64,000 bases of DNA from Chrysaora quinquecirrha. Its lineage: Eukaryota; Cnidaria; Scyphozoa; Semaeostomeae; Pelagiidae. Within the stretch, counting starts at the first letter, position 1. Each line of letters opens with the position of its first letter. Positions 24,201 to 34,892 of this stretch are shown one piece after another. A program made the position numbers and the translations under genes. The notes below the pieces were generated by a model, which was given only the letters and a program-made list of their open reading frames with translations, was not told the origin of the DNA and did no database searches. The DNA is taken from contig JACTAT010000036.1 of assembly GCA_014526335.1 (NCBI GenBank), positions 186,001 to 250,000 on the forward strand. The letters run 5' to 3'.

Positions 24201-27200
24201 GTATACATGAATTGCGCGTGAACTTTCATGACAAAGATATACTGCAGCCCCTCTTATATAAGGGAAAGGAAGGCGTGTTTTCAAATTATGATAACAATTA
24301 GAAAATCTCCTAATTTATGTCCAGGATTGTAGATTTGATTGAAGACTTTAGCCAGATCTAAGAGTTTTATTTTTGGCTCATTTTTCCATTCCTTTTGTAG
24401 GATCTAGCAGCAGTCAACATCACAAAAGCTGGTCATAAGAAGAAATTATTGTCAGAAATTGCAAAATTAAAACCAACAACCAAGCTACCAAATTATAAAC
24501 CAGTATGTACCATTTTATTTTTTGTATCTTTTCCGTGTATCAATAGATCAATCAGGAAGATCAGTTGGTTCTGAGTAATATAACTATTTTAGTACGAACT
24601 GCTAGATTGTTTTCATGTCCTACTCGATCTACAAAAATGCTGCTTAATTTTGTTTAACTTGGTTCTAAATTGTAGGGTGGTGTGTCTGTCTGTCGCCCGA
24701 GTTTCCTCTGCGCTTTTGGGCAAGTGAAATGATTTTTGCCACCTTGTAGCTTTCTGTGATTCTCGGCTAATTGACCAATATATGTGTTCTTGTTCGCTTG
24801 CTGTGAAGTAGATGAATAATACTGATTTTGAAACGCATCACGTATAAGCTTTTCTATAAAGGACAGTTGTTTTTTGAAGCTTCAAGAAGTCCTCCTTCAG
24901 TTTTTCCAAAAAGACAGTTGTTGTTTCAATGTACAGGAGGTCCATCTCTTTTCTTTTCAAAATGATTTGCTTAATTTCTGCCCTGTATTTTATTTTAGGA
25001 TGATGTTGGAGTTTGGCTGGAGCTTCTTGGTTTGCGTGTTTATGAAGAGAATTTCATCGAAGGAGGATTTGACGACATGGATTTCATCAAAGATCTTGAT
25101 CTGGCTGATTTGGAAATGATCGAAATCAGGAAAAAGGGACATCAAAAGAAATTATTACTTGCTGTTCAAAGATTATCTGATATTGAACTTACTGCTGACC
25201 TTGATAAAGTCGTCAATGGTAAGTAATCTTAACACCCGTCTTTTTTCTTTTCTTTAGTTTATTTCAATGGAAATTTTCATTTCAAACCGGGGTATTATAA
25301 GAAGATCTAGCGTATGAAAAGCAAATGTCAGCTGCTTGATACACGTAACCCCTGGGACATTATCATTTCTGTTTAGTTGTCAATGAACCATGCTTACTCT
25401 GCAGGGGTGACAATGGTTTAGCAAACCATTTCCGAAAGAACCTTGACGCTAAGACACTAAACTTAACGATCAAGCATTGTTTGTCAAACATTTGAAATTC
25501 GCTCAGCGAGCAATGTTTGGCATTTCTGTCGTAAGTCAACATGGTATTCACTTTGAAGGTGGGCCTCAGAAGATCCGTTTTGTAAGAGATGAGACATCAT
25601 ATAGGTATCTATAGGTTAAACAACGTAGGGTAATCAGGAAAGACATCTTAAAGCAGAAAGTAGTCACTGGATAATCTTGTTTAGATAGTCTACTTATTAT
25701 AGAGCCAACGACGATTCCACGGAGTTTAAGACCCAAGGTTCTCCTTGCCTACATAAAGTATATATTCAATCGTGCCTATATATTCCATACCACCTTTGCA
25801 TGATCTGAATGTATTTCTAATCCTTATCTGAATGTATATTGAATGCTGATCTGAATGTATATTGAATACTGACCTTATTGTATCTTGAATACTAGTCTGA
25901 ATGTATATCGATTATCGATCCAAATGTTTTTCAAATGTTGACCTCAATGTATCTTGAATGCTGACCGTGAATGTGTTTTGATTACTGACCTGAAGTATTC
26001 ATCATTTACATGTTATATTTCATTTTCAGTTTCTGCAGCAAACCAACCAGTCCCTCAATCCCAGCAACAATTTCATCAACAAGATCAATTTGCACAGTCA
26101 ATGAGAGATCAGCCAAGAATGCCGGAATCTGTTCACGCTGATAATTCAAAACAGAAATCTCATGAAAATGTCAGAGTTCCTCCACCTCCTCCAATCGATT
26201 CTTTTGACAAAGCATTTTTATCAAATCGTGATAATCTTCCTCCTCCATCTGGCACAGAATCTGTTGTAACTTCTCATGATCCATTTCAACCTGTCCTCCT
26301 AAAGCTCCACCTCATTTCACCCAATCAACGATAAAACAACAAAGTTCTGCTGAACAGCATCCTCATTTTCCACCTCCTCCATCTGGCCCAGAATCTATCG
26401 TCTCATCTCACGTTCCTTCACATCCAGTTCCTCCTAAAGCTCCACCTCATTTCATGGAATCAACAATTAAACATCAAAATTTCACAGAACAGCATCCTCA
26501 TTTTCCACCTCCATCATCTGGCCCAGAAGCTGTATCCTCTCATGGTCCATCACATCCTGTCCCTCCTAAAGCTCCAGCTCATTTCACGCAATCAGCAGCC
26601 AAAAGTACCGCCGAGCAACTTCAACCTGTACCAAGGGAAAGATCAATAACATCACCTAATGTTCCAAGGCCTAAACCAAAACCAAAACCTGGACAGAATC
26701 GTGGTCAAGTTAGAACAGCTTCTGAATATCATGCTGGTGAATCGCCTTCAAAATCTGTCATCTTACCAACTCCTGTTGCAACTCAAAAATCTGCTTCCCA
26801 ATCAAATGGAGAAGAAGGAGATGACGTCACTGCTTCTAGATCACGAGGTAGGTTCCCTTAGTCTATTTTGAAATTCAGTAACTGTCTAAGTGGTGTGTTA
26901 TTTAAAGGAAACTTGTTTTTAACGTCAGTCTTATAAAAACAGTACCTTTAGGAGCTCTCCAGAACCTTCAGATATTATAAGCTTCCAGATTGCGAGAAAC
27001 AGCCGAAACATTTCTGGACATGCGTAAAAGCTTTGTTCGTCTGACACTCCTCAGAGAATGAACGTCAGAAACAGACCGAAGCTATAAACTAAGGCGGAAT
27101 TTATACCCAGATGCGGCTGGAAATATACCGATCAGAAAGTGAAGCCGAATGTTGCGTTTCGGTCCGCTTCTGGGTATAAATTCTGACATTGTCTTCCTTC

Positions 27201-30200
27201 TGTCAAATCTTTAAAGTTGTGATGTTATAAATTTCAGATTTCTGGCAACAAAACCAACAACAACAACAGCAGCCCACAGCGACCACAACATCAGCCAATC
27301 AGATGCGTCAGAAATCTTTGTCAACTGGTGTTAAACCAATTACATCACCACGACCTCTTCCTAAACCAAAACCGAAACCAACAATTCCAGAAAGAGGCAG
27401 CACAGAACCCCATCCTCAAAGTCAGCCAGTTGAAGAACCAGCTCCTTTAAGGTCTTCTGTAAAGAAAGTGCCCCCACCAGCACCACCCAGGAGGGACAGT
27501 ATGTGCAAAAAAGACAAAGTGACAGAAATACCAAATGATCCAGAAACTGGTGCAACTGATCGAACAAGGTCCATGTCAGGTTAGTAGCGACGTTTTTATT
27601 TGCTTTCTTTTGGTGGCTGATGTTAGGGAAAGGCCACAATTTCCAACACGACCCCCGACAATGGAAGGGCGATAGATTAGCGAATGGGAGAAGGATCTAG
27701 TTTACTTGCTGCTGTTTTGAATCTGGATAGGTATATGTTTCAGAGAAGTAGACCAAGAGAACCTGCAATTCTTCAGAAGAAGTAGGAGCCTTCTTTGTGG
27801 TAAGGTTCTAGACCTGGAGACCAAAACGTGGAAAAGGGGAACAGCTTGAGGATGCCTTTGTTATTCTTGCTGGTTTCAATACACCTTTTCAACTAAGGGC
27901 CTCGTTTTCAAAAATTTTTAAAATTGTGTCACAGAATCACTTCGACATCAGATTCGAATTCAACACCTTCGTTTTAGTGTTTGGGCAAATTTTTACGCTT
28001 TTAGTCCTTACGATGTTGATTTTATAGCGATTAAAAGTTAGCAAAGTTATAAGGGATTTGACCGTGAAAAATGACTGAGGGTGTAAAATTTCACCCCGAG
28101 CGATTTTTCACGGTCAAATCCTTTATAGATTTTCAAACTTTTCGTCGCTATAAAATCAACATCGTAAGGACCAGAAGCGTAAAAATATGCGTCAACACTA
28201 AAATGAAGGTGCTGAATCTGAATTTGGGGTCAAAATTTTCGTGCGAACAAATTTTCGTAAATTTTGAAAACGAGGCTTTAGTTGAAAAGGTGTATAGTAC
28301 AAGCGTAATATATCCCTTGAGAGCAAAGACCTTCAGTGATCGAAAGAGAGACAGGTTAGGAATTAAGTTGAGGACCAATGGAAGTTTTTGCGAAGGTCTT
28401 TAAGGAGATGGGGTTTGTTGGTTAGCCGAATGGCTCTTGATTTGATGTTTTCTGGAAAGGAAAATGAAGATTTAGAAAAGCACCAACCCAGGCCTGATGG
28501 TTGTTAATTAGACAAATTTCGATTAGTCCTTGTAAAGAAGGGAGATCGTTGATTTAGGATTACCACCCCTGAAATTGGAGCAGGACTAAAGTTAAACTTG
28601 AGTTATACCAGGACTGAAGAGAAATCATTCTTAAACCAAAATATCTTAAATTCTACTAATCTATAAAATTTACCAGTTACTGTAAATGACAAACAACGAT
28701 TGATATTACAAATCACTTTTACTAAGTTCACTTTGCTTTAACGAGCTATCTTTGCTGCAGCAATTACAATGAATACAATGACATTTTGGTTTGCAAACGA
28801 CGATTGTTTTTGAAGTCACCAATCCTCTCTCTGCAGGTCTCATTTTCAATACTTGATAGCCACTTTCAACCATTCTTGTATTAATTGCAACGATTTTGTT
28901 AATGTTTCTGCTGGCTTTTGACATCAATATGCACGATGGATAAGTAAATGTATTCGTATCTGATGCATCAAGATATTCCAAATCTTCACAATGGAATATT
29001 ATACTCCTCAATCCATAATCAGTTACATTTTCACATCCGCTTATACTTAATTCCTTCAATTTCACCATTTTATTTGCAATTACTTTCAATCCTTTATCAT
29101 CTAAATTCTTTGAAAATGGCAGATAAAGACCTTGCAGAAATGGCATGATTTTCCCAATATATTTCACAGTGTGAATATTAACGAATGTTGTGTTGATCAG
29201 CTTTAATGTTTTCAGATTGAGTAAACATTTCGCAGCTACATGAAGTAACTTTTTGGATACTTGACCTTCAGTTAGCTCTATTCTTTCTAAATTACTACAT
29301 TTAACAACAGGGATAAACACACATGACAGATTCACACGAGTTCCTTGCAAACATAATGATTTAATTTTCCAGAGTTGCTCCAAATCTAAGCTGAATATAT
29401 AATTTGTTAGGTTATCGTTGTTCAATCTTTCTTCATCTTCAAAATTCAGATTTTGTTGAATGAAATGATTGCATGAATTGTAGATTGTTCTGTTGACCAA
29501 TTTAAGATTGTTTCGATCAATGAAGTTCAAATTGATTAATATTACGTCACGAATTTCTGGCGTCAGTAGGAGAATTTCCAGATCGCTCAGCTTGTTAGTT
29601 CTTTCTGGAGATTGAGAAAGATGTATAGCAATCATAGTAACTTGATAATTAGACAAACAACTGAAATACTAGTTACCTTACTTAATTACTACGTTGCTAA
29701 CTAACTAACTACCTAACTAAGTAACTACCTAACTAATTAACTAACTAACTAACGAACTAACTAATTAACTAACTAACTAAGTAACTAACTAACTAAGTAA
29801 GTAACTAACTAACTAACTAACTAAGTAACTAACTAACAAACTAACGAACTAAGCAACTAGCTAACTAACTAACGAACGAACGAACGAACGAACGAATGAA
29901 CAAACTAACTAACTAACTAATTGACTACCTAAGTAACTAACTAACTAAGTAACTAAGTAAGTAAGTAACTAACTAACAAACTAACTAACAAACTGACTAA
30001 CTACCTAACGAACTAACGAGCTAATTAACTAACAAACTAACTAATTGACTAACTAACTAACTTCCTAACTACTTAACCAACTAACTATCTTATAAAGTGA
30101 GTATCTGACAAGGTGATAGTTGCTGATGATAGCTAAGGGTATGTTTATGGGGATGATTGATGATGGTTAAGTTGGTTGAAATTTTAATTTGGTTAATCGA

Positions 30201-31557
30201 AACTGAAACCATCCCATACTCACTATTTCCATTTCTTCTTTTTCTACGTTTTGGTAAAACATCTTTGTTGTTCTCAAGATCTATGCTTTGTATTTTCGTG
30301 TTTCCACAGCCCATTTTTATTTTGATCAGAACTTGGCAAAACTTGTTCTGTCTTGTTGGTTAACAGATTATGGCTGTCTTATAAATTAAGGTTGTTTTAC
30401 CTATTGTGACGTCATTAATATTGTATGCCTCATTTACATTTTAGGTCCACTGGATGAGAAAATTCGTAGTGTGTTTAGAGAAAGAAAACATGGGCCATCT
30501 ACAATAGCTCAAGGTACGGACAGCTGAAATCAAATTTTATGGAATTTTTCAATTTTAGGCGTTGGCCAAACGATCAGACATTGTTTGTCAAACATTTGAG
30601 ATTTACTTTACAGGCAATGTTTGACTGTTGGCCACATCACAAAACATTGCTTGGCAAGCAGTATTTGCTCAGCAACGTTTTTGAAAAACTTTGAAAAGAT
30701 TTCATGCTTGCATTAGGCAAAAACTGTCAAACACTGTATTTCATAAGCAGATCTCAGATGTTTGGCAAACAATGTTTGATCGTTTGGCCAGTGCCTTAAT
30801 CTAGTTTAGACAATAAATGATATTTCCATACGTTTTTAACTATTTTCGGATTATATTTCATTCTTAATTACTTCATTCTATTATAGCACCTGTAATGGAA
30901 GAAAAAGTAGAAGACGTTGAAGATGCACCCACAGAAACAAATATTGTTAAAGAGTAAGATTAAAATCGTTTTATATTTTATCTTTTATTTTCATTAAATA
31001 TCCTTGAATTATTTTACTTTCAGCATCATTGTCAAACCTGAAAGTGTCGCAAGTTAAACTTAACTTTATTTGCATTGAAACTTTCAACTAACTTGAAAAC
31101 TTGCAACAATTTATATTGTAAATTTTGAATACTGACAAGTTAAGTTTAGGGCAATATATTTCTCACTGTTAGTGCAGTTGTACTATCACCATGCTATTAC
31201 TATCGTTGTTGTTGTATTATTGGTGTTATTATTTGCTCTACTGATGATATTACTGATAATTATTTTTACTTTCACCATCATCATTAATTTTATAAACATA
31301 ATCTTAAACGTAATCATAGAGTCGTAAGCAATAACATGATTCCCATCAACGTAGCCCTAATTATTGCTTTATTTGCTGTTGACCTTTTCTTATTGCTTTT
31401 CATTATCATCATTATTTTTCGTATTGCATGTATTACTTTTAGTACCAATTATATTATTGATATTTCTTCTTTTAGACTGGAAGCAACTGATTCAATAATG
31501 GCGGATATCGACCATATGATAGCAGACTTTACTAGTCAATTAGACTCAATGTTTTAA
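12223..31557 (+). CDS. CASKIN: CASKIN, ankyrin-SH3-SAM-SAM scaffold
   Basis: Multidomain neuronal-type adaptor (CASK-interacting family; Drosophila Ckn). Exons: 12223-12319, 13568-13616, 15248-15345, 15668-15813, 15900-15995, 16471-16592, 17101-17209, 17908-18016, 18335-18435, 18771-18824, 19004-19121, 19640-19687, 20144-20206, 20522-20823, 21745-22019, 22522-23027, 23343-23408, 23522-23577, 23838-23948, 24401-24502, 24999-25218, 26030-26847, 27238-27579, 30445-30513, 30887-30953, 31476-31557. The start [16 protein letters not shown] matches the family N-terminus and the end [17 protein letters not shown] matches the conserved C-terminal helix. Order: ankyrin repeats, SH3, linker, two SAM domains, proline-rich tail, [11 protein letters not shown] helix, C-terminal motif. 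Exon lengths sum to 4226 nt, one short of a multiple of three, which fits a single missing base near 26296. Restored length would be about 1408 residues, as in animal Caskins. The EEIWVLRK CASK-binding motif of vertebrate Caskin1 is not seen. Confidence 0.93.
12885..14060. repeat. Three diverged copies of a ~180 bp repeat in CASKIN intron 1
   Basis: Copies near 12890-13070, 13675-13840 and 13870-14060 share blocks in the same order: a GGGGxC/ATTGCC stretch, ATAxxCCAAATCTGATxT, a TACAxxxTTxxTTTTTC/TTTT stretch and AACCAxGCxC...TTGACCAT. Each is diverged from the others, suggesting an old dispersed or tandem element. Confidence 0.55.
14338..14470 (+). repeat. Partial S1 SINE
   Basis: GCCTTGGGCTGTATGACTTGGAG, AGTTACTCTGCGATTTCATTG, TATAGCCCAGTGGAAACGTTG and CTGGTCATGCAGACCAGGTTTGAG follow the family block order (A-box TAGCCCAGTGG, B-box GGTTTGAGTCC). 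Confidence 0.68.
14885..15115. repeat. Imperfect GATGTGGTGG/ATTxTGCTT minisatellite
   Basis: Repeated words TTATTxTGCTTGATGT, GATGTGGTGGTATTTTT and GCGxACTGxGGTGG recur about every 45-60 bp. It precedes the third CASKIN exon. No coding sense. Confidence 0.55.
16690..16905 (-). repeat. S1 SINE, minus orientation
   Basis: GCTGGACTGCATGATCAGAG, AGCCAACGACGTTTCCACTG and AGCTATAGAGCTCAATGAAA are the reverse complement of the tRNA-like head. Then AACTCTCCAAGTCATACAGC, a CTTTGCTTTG stretch and TATGTTGACCCTTCTTCAGA. One of the better-preserved copies. Confidence 0.72.
17388..17640. repeat. MITE-C copy in a CASKIN intron
   Basis: Begins GGCCCTGGCCATACGATCAA, ACATTGTTTGTC and ends with TCAAATGGTCGACAAAAATG, TTTGATCATGC. 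Terminal halves are inverted relative to each other, interior AACATTGCTGGAAAAGCAGA. Confidence 0.7.
18335..19061 (+). other. CASKIN: CASKIN SH3 domain
   Basis: Three exons (18335-18435, 18771-18824, 19004-19121) join to [16 protein letters not shown]...[23 protein letters not shown]...[14 protein letters not shown]. The ALYDY-equivalent strand is degenerate, but GRWKG and VGFFP, the hallmarks of the SH3 tryptophan and proline pockets, are present. Confidence 0.9.
18498..18705. repeat. MITE-C copy (5' truncated) in a CASKIN intron
   Basis: ACCATCAAACATTGTTTGTCA, then TCTGGCCGAATAACAAAACA and CAAGCAATGTTTTGTGACGTGG, ending AAACAGTCAAACATTGCTTG. Lacks the GGCCCTGG outer end. Confidence 0.62.
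20867..21035. repeat. MITE-A copy 4, internally deleted
   Basis: AAGCTGTGGCTAAACTAAGT joins directly to TGGTGGCTAAACATGCGAGT and CAACATGTCCCCCGAGT, skipping the GCGCGCGAC end. The right terminus is unrecognisable. Confidence 0.62.
23838..25218 (+). other. CASKIN: CASKIN tandem SAM domains
   Basis: SAM1 is split over 23838-23948 and 24401-24502 ([18 protein letters not shown] ... [17 protein letters not shown]). SAM2 lies mostly in the single exon 24999-25218 ([20 protein letters not shown] ... [17 protein letters not shown]). The xGHxKK helix-5 motif occurs in both. Known Caskin SAM tandems polymerise. Confidence 0.92.
25455..25540. repeat. MITE-C fragment
   Basis: AACGATCAAGCATTGTTTGTC, AAACATTTGAAATTCGCTCA and GCAATGTTTGGC match the family left half only. 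Confidence 0.55.
25795..25990. repeat. Degenerate ~24 bp tandem repeat (CTGAATGTATATTGAATAC)
   Basis: About eight units of CTGATCTGAATGTATATTGA-like sequence, with increasing divergence toward the right (CTCAATGTATCTTGAATG, GTGAATGTGTTTTGATTAC). Located just before the CASKIN proline-rich exon. Confidence 0.7.
26030..26847 (+). other. CASKIN: CASKIN proline-rich exon with internal repeats and a one-base frameshift
   Basis: Gln/Pro-rich exon containing three imperfect repeats of the form HFPPPxSGPEx...[16 protein letters not shown] at about 26236-26330, 26360-26460 and 26490-26590. In repeats 2 and 3 the DNA reads CCxGTxCCTCCTAAAGCTCC. In repeat 1 (26290-26310) it is CCTGTCCTCCTAAAGCTCC, one base shorter, which throws the frame to a TAA at 26332-26334. 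Downstream of the lesion the shifted frame is open to the exon end and encodes the expected PPKAPPHF. Confidence 0.85.
26985..27190. repeat. MITE-D copy (CTGACACTCCTCAGAG ... GTCAGAAACAGACCG)
   Basis: GTCTGACACTCCTCAGAGAAT, GAACGTCAGAAACAGACCGA, then GCGGAATTTATACCCAG facing CTGGGTATAAATTCTGACAT, an internal inverted repeat. Related blocks occur at 671-760 (CTGACGCTCCTCAAAGTATGG, ATATCAGAAACAGACCG) and 47160-47202. Confidence 0.65.
27885..28292. repeat. Long palindromic fold-back element (~200 bp arms)
   Basis: Left arm starts TTTTCAACTAAGGGCCTCGTTTTC; right arm ends GAAAACGAGGCTTTAGTTGAAAAG, its near reverse complement. Further matches run inward: TAGTCCTTACGATGTTGATTT versus AAATCAACATCGTAAGGACCA, and AAGGGATTTGACCGTGAAAA versus TTTTTCACGGTCAAATCCTTT. 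The axis is near 28085 and the loop is very short. Confidence 0.85.
28706..29660 (-). CDS. F-box/leucine-rich-repeat-like protein, main exon, nested in a CASKIN intron
   Basis: A 309-residue frame from the first ATG (29633-29635), open upstream to a plausible acceptor at 29661-29662. Residues 15-60 ([20 protein letters not shown], then [16 protein letters not shown]) resemble a degenerate F-box. The middle has LRR-like repeats ([63 protein letters not shown]) of the FBXL/AMN1 cysteine-containing type. The C-terminus is cysteine-rich ([13 protein letters not shown]). Such proteins usually give substrate specificity to SCF ubiquitin ligases; that role is inferred. Codon use and length argue against chance. 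It lies antisense in the 2.9 kb intron between CASKIN exons 27579 and 30445. It could alternatively be a retrocopy, since the main body has no intron. Confidence 0.72.
29690..30085. repeat. (CTAA)n tetranucleotide array 1
   Basis: About 400 bp of CTAACTAACTAA with variants AGTAACTAA, CGAACGAACGAA and CAAACTAACTAA. Lies in a CASKIN intron and within the putative intron of the antisense gene. Confidence 0.95.
30220..30314 (-). CDS. Candidate first exon of the nested F-box/LRR gene (myristoylation-type N-terminus)
   Basis: ATG in good context (AAAAATGGG) gives [16 protein letters not shown], then a basic run PKRRKRR. MGCxxxK is a classic N-myristoylation plus palmitoylation start. A GTATGG donor at 30219 leaves phase 2, which joins in frame to the acceptor before 29660, giving a 349-residue protein. 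A stronger-looking GTGAGT donor four bases upstream (exon end 30224) gives phase 1 and would not fit that acceptor. The implied intron holds the (CTAA)n array. Joining is inference. Confidence 0.5.
30558..30802. repeat. MITE-C copy, near complete
   Basis: Starts GCGTTGGCCAAACGATCAGAC, ATTGTTTGTCAAACATTTGAG and ends CAGATGTTTGGCAAACAATG, TTTGATCGTTTGGCCAGTGCC. Inverted termini of about 50 bp. Best copy for defining the family. Confidence 0.78.
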
Positions 31558-33089
31558 CAGGTGATTTTTAACTTATTCCATATTTTGGACAATCACATAT
31601 ACACGAGAAAAACTTTTCAGTCTCAAACACACTTTAAATATGTTTGATTTCATCAAATTATTTATTTGCCTATTTTCGTTTATTTTTGGTAACTAATCTT
31701 AGTAACTGTGATTAGTACTAATCAGAGGGGTAGATCATAACCTTTAAAAGTGCGCCTGTTTTCAAGTCAATTTTGATTATTTAAAGATCATGGTGTTAGT
31801 CGTGGCGTATATACCGTAAATCGGTAGAAAGCGTACTATGGTCGCGGAAGATCAGTCCAACAAATGACTACACTTGAGCAATCATAAGATTTTCATAGAC
31901 ACGTGTTTTTACGCTGTGTACCAGAGCCTAAGTGATGAAACGGAGGAAAAATAACGATAAAGGGGAAGGAAAAGACAGTATGTTTTTCATCAGTGATGTG
32001 ATGTGCCCCTCGAATTAATTGATGATAATCGATGTTAAGGAAAGAATTAATTAATTCATTAATTAACTGATCAGCTGTGGGTACTGTGTATATATTTTTG
32101 GTACAGGGACGTGCTGCCCCAAGGGTATCCATTGTCACGATTTCGGTATTAACAACGGTCAATTTTTTCAAGATTTGTACTATCAGCGATGTTGAATTTC
32201 AGGATTTAAGTAAACCAAGTTTTGCATTTGGGTATTGGGAACGGTACCAATTTTGGACATTACCGGTATTTTCGATACCTCTTTAAATTTAGGTATACCA
32301 TATACCTTTTCTCGAAACTGGTATTAGGTCAGGTATGCCTTTTAGCAAAGTCATATAATAACTGATTTGAGTTTAAAGACTGGCAACACGTTCCTAACCA
32401 AAATCTGGTCAATTGCAAGGTATACTAGTGACAGTAACGAAGGTCATACCTTTTAATGCTCAATCTGGCATTTTTAGGTATGTCACAAGCAACTATTTCT
32501 GCAAGCATCAGCTGAATGATATAGATATAAGTAATTGCAAAATCGGAACATCTTTTGCATTTGACATGATGTAGCTTTTTCTTTATTATTACAAAAATTA
32601 GGAAATTAGCCCTTGAAAGGTTTTATTTTCATTATTTTTCAAATATTTTCTGTTTGAGAATTTTATGAGTTTTTAATGATCTAAGTATGTTAAAGTAAGA
32701 ATGAATTTAGATACTCGAACTTAATTATATTATCACGTTAAGATGATGCAATGGTATTTAGGTTTTCTAAAATTGCTTTTGTTTTGGCTGGAAGATGCTG
32801 CTTGTTTAATTGGTGCGTCCTTTTGGTAAAACACAACTTGTTGCACTTCATTTCGCTTTATAGAATCGACACAGTTTTGAAAAAAGACAGTTTAACTTCA
32901 GTTATCGCTGGCATCAACTGATTTTTGTTTATGCTGCTTTGCACTGGTAGCTTCAAGTGAGACGGGTGAAGTATCTGGCTTATTTTCCGTTGGATATAAC
33001 CATAGAGCGAGCCAATTATTGAAGAGAAAATCGATGATGACGAATGCGATTTTCTTTTCGATTGAAGTTGCTGTTGCATCAAAGTCAAA

Positions 33090-33240
33090 TCCAACTGGCT
33101 GGCGCTGTCAGAAGCTCGGTGAGGTCCTGGTGAGGTCGGGACTCGAGCCGCAGCTACGGTGGCGTCACAGCCAGGGTCGAGGTCTCGGTTAGTTAACCTT
33201 GTACTGAGATCCTAGCGACTGGCACTAAATTCACCATTTT
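33090..33240 (+). repeat. S2 SINE-like element
   Basis: GCTGGCGCTGTCAGAAGCTC, GAGGTCGGGACTCGAGCCGC, GGTGGCGTCACAGCCAGGG, TCGAGGTCTCGGTTAGTTAA and GATCCTAGCGACTGGCACTAA. The same blocks recur at 37285-37400 (reversed), 57800-58370 (split), 60690-60850 and, weakly, 2825-2930. A GGTTCGAGCTC-like B-box in the 60690 copy suggests a Pol III origin. Confidence 0.65.
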
Positions 33241-34204
33241 ACCTTCACCTTCATTTTCGATCATTTCATTTGGATTGTTGATAAGAGGTTTATGTGTCGC
33301 AGTCTGAGAGTCCAACAGTTCATTCATCTAGCGAGAAATACGACAGATCTAAGTAAGTCTGGATTCACGAATCAAGATTGGCGAATCAGTCGCATTTTCG
33401 ATTCACTTTTTCCGCGCTTTCTGTCGATTCACGATTCTGCTATAAAATCAAACTAAAAACAAGTCAGTACACATTCTAAAGAGAGCAAAGCATCAAAATA
33501 GAAGCGCAATATTGTGTCTTTCCTAAAAACCGCACCAAATATGTTCCAAAATTTAATCGTAAGAATTTAGGAGGTACATTTTTGTGAATAAGTCAGGCAA
33601 TTTTGATACCTGGTAGTTTCATAATTCGTTATTTAGTCGCTATTTTGTTGTGTTTAAATAAATGTCAATTAATTAAATATAAGAAAATCTTAGAATTATT
33701 CATCATTTGTTTCAATTGTTCTTTTTTCTTCTCTAAATCTGAAATTGAAATCATGGGAGATGAGAGTCTTGAAGAGGGTCACATGATGCATGAGACGCAT
33801 CAGTTTTCAATTCCCAAGTTGATACACTGTATGGTATGGTTCTAGTAGTACTGGACCACCATGGGCCTATTCTGCCCGTTCCTTTTTCGAAAGCATCTTT
33901 GGGAGGTTTGTCAAGAGTTTCTTTGTGGTCCTTTCGAGTTGAAAGTCAATGTTAGCATCGTTGTTAGCTGAATTTGCAAGCTCAACACTTCTAACGCTGA
34001 AAGGTAAGAGAATTCACTATAATCCCGTTATTGCGTACTCGAAGGGACTGCAGTATCTGATGCTTTATGCATAAGCTATATACGTTATAAACAGGGTATT
34101 TTTTGTTATTTTACTATATGGAGTATTTTATTTGTACACTTATTCTTTAATAAGCTGCTGAACTTTTGGCTCAACCCTCAAAGTTACTTAAAATAATTAG
34201 TATT

Positions 34205-34654
34205 TCAGCCATCACAGAATGACTGGCACCAAAAAAACTCTTTTTGGCTCTTTTCTTGTAATTGAAAAAGTTTGCAAAGATGTACTTCTTGATAAGGAAA
34301 GGCATCTAAACCCGTTTCCCACTGTGGCCAATCGGCTACATTATGTTCCAAGTCAATCCAATTTAGTACAGCGTGCAGCGCGAACAGCGCATCTCCCAAA
34401 ATGAAAACAATAAAAATTTCATGTAAAAATAACACAAACATGCGCAGAAGTGTAAATGTAGACTGACTTTTTAATTGAATATCAATCATTGTCTCTGATT
34501 TCGACGAGGTCCGGGGGCAACAAACTTTGAGAATGAGACCATGCAAAACAAGGCAGTGGAAAGGAACGTAATAACGGTCCCTTGCTGAAAAACAAAAACA
34601 TTGCTCAGTGCTGGAGATGAATGCTCCCCACTTGCATCCACAATGCCGAGACAA
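34205..34654 (-). other. Unassigned 149-codon open frame
   Basis: Contains ALHAVLNWIDLEHNVADWPQ and WETGLDAFPYQEVHLCKLFQ, a composition that looks protein-like, but with no recognised domain, no clear splice partners and a Cys-rich start. Could be a decayed transposon or exon fragment. Listed only so it can be tested. Confidence 0.2.
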
Positions 34655-34892
34655 TGTGGCTGAGGCGTCGCATCTTACGGTGGTTCCCGTTACAGGAAAT
34701 CGCTATTCCCCCCATGAGTCTTCCGCCAGCCAACCGAGGGAGGGGATATCCGGCCCCTAGACCATGTGCTTACGCTTGGATACCCCTTGCTTACGCTTCG
34801 GACTCATGACACTGAACAATTACGTAATATCGACTCATTGATGTCACAGATTATTTTCCAGTCATCCTGTTGAGGCCGGTAATGTACTAAAG

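Noticed and set aside
29690..30085. Telomere-like or CRISPR-like array
   Set aside because: Simple CTAA tetranucleotide, not TTAGGG and without spacers.
33603..33845. 80-codon plus-strand frame with MGDESLEEGHMMHETHQ
   Set aside because: Looks faintly protein-like but has no partner exon, no recognised domain and no conserved context.
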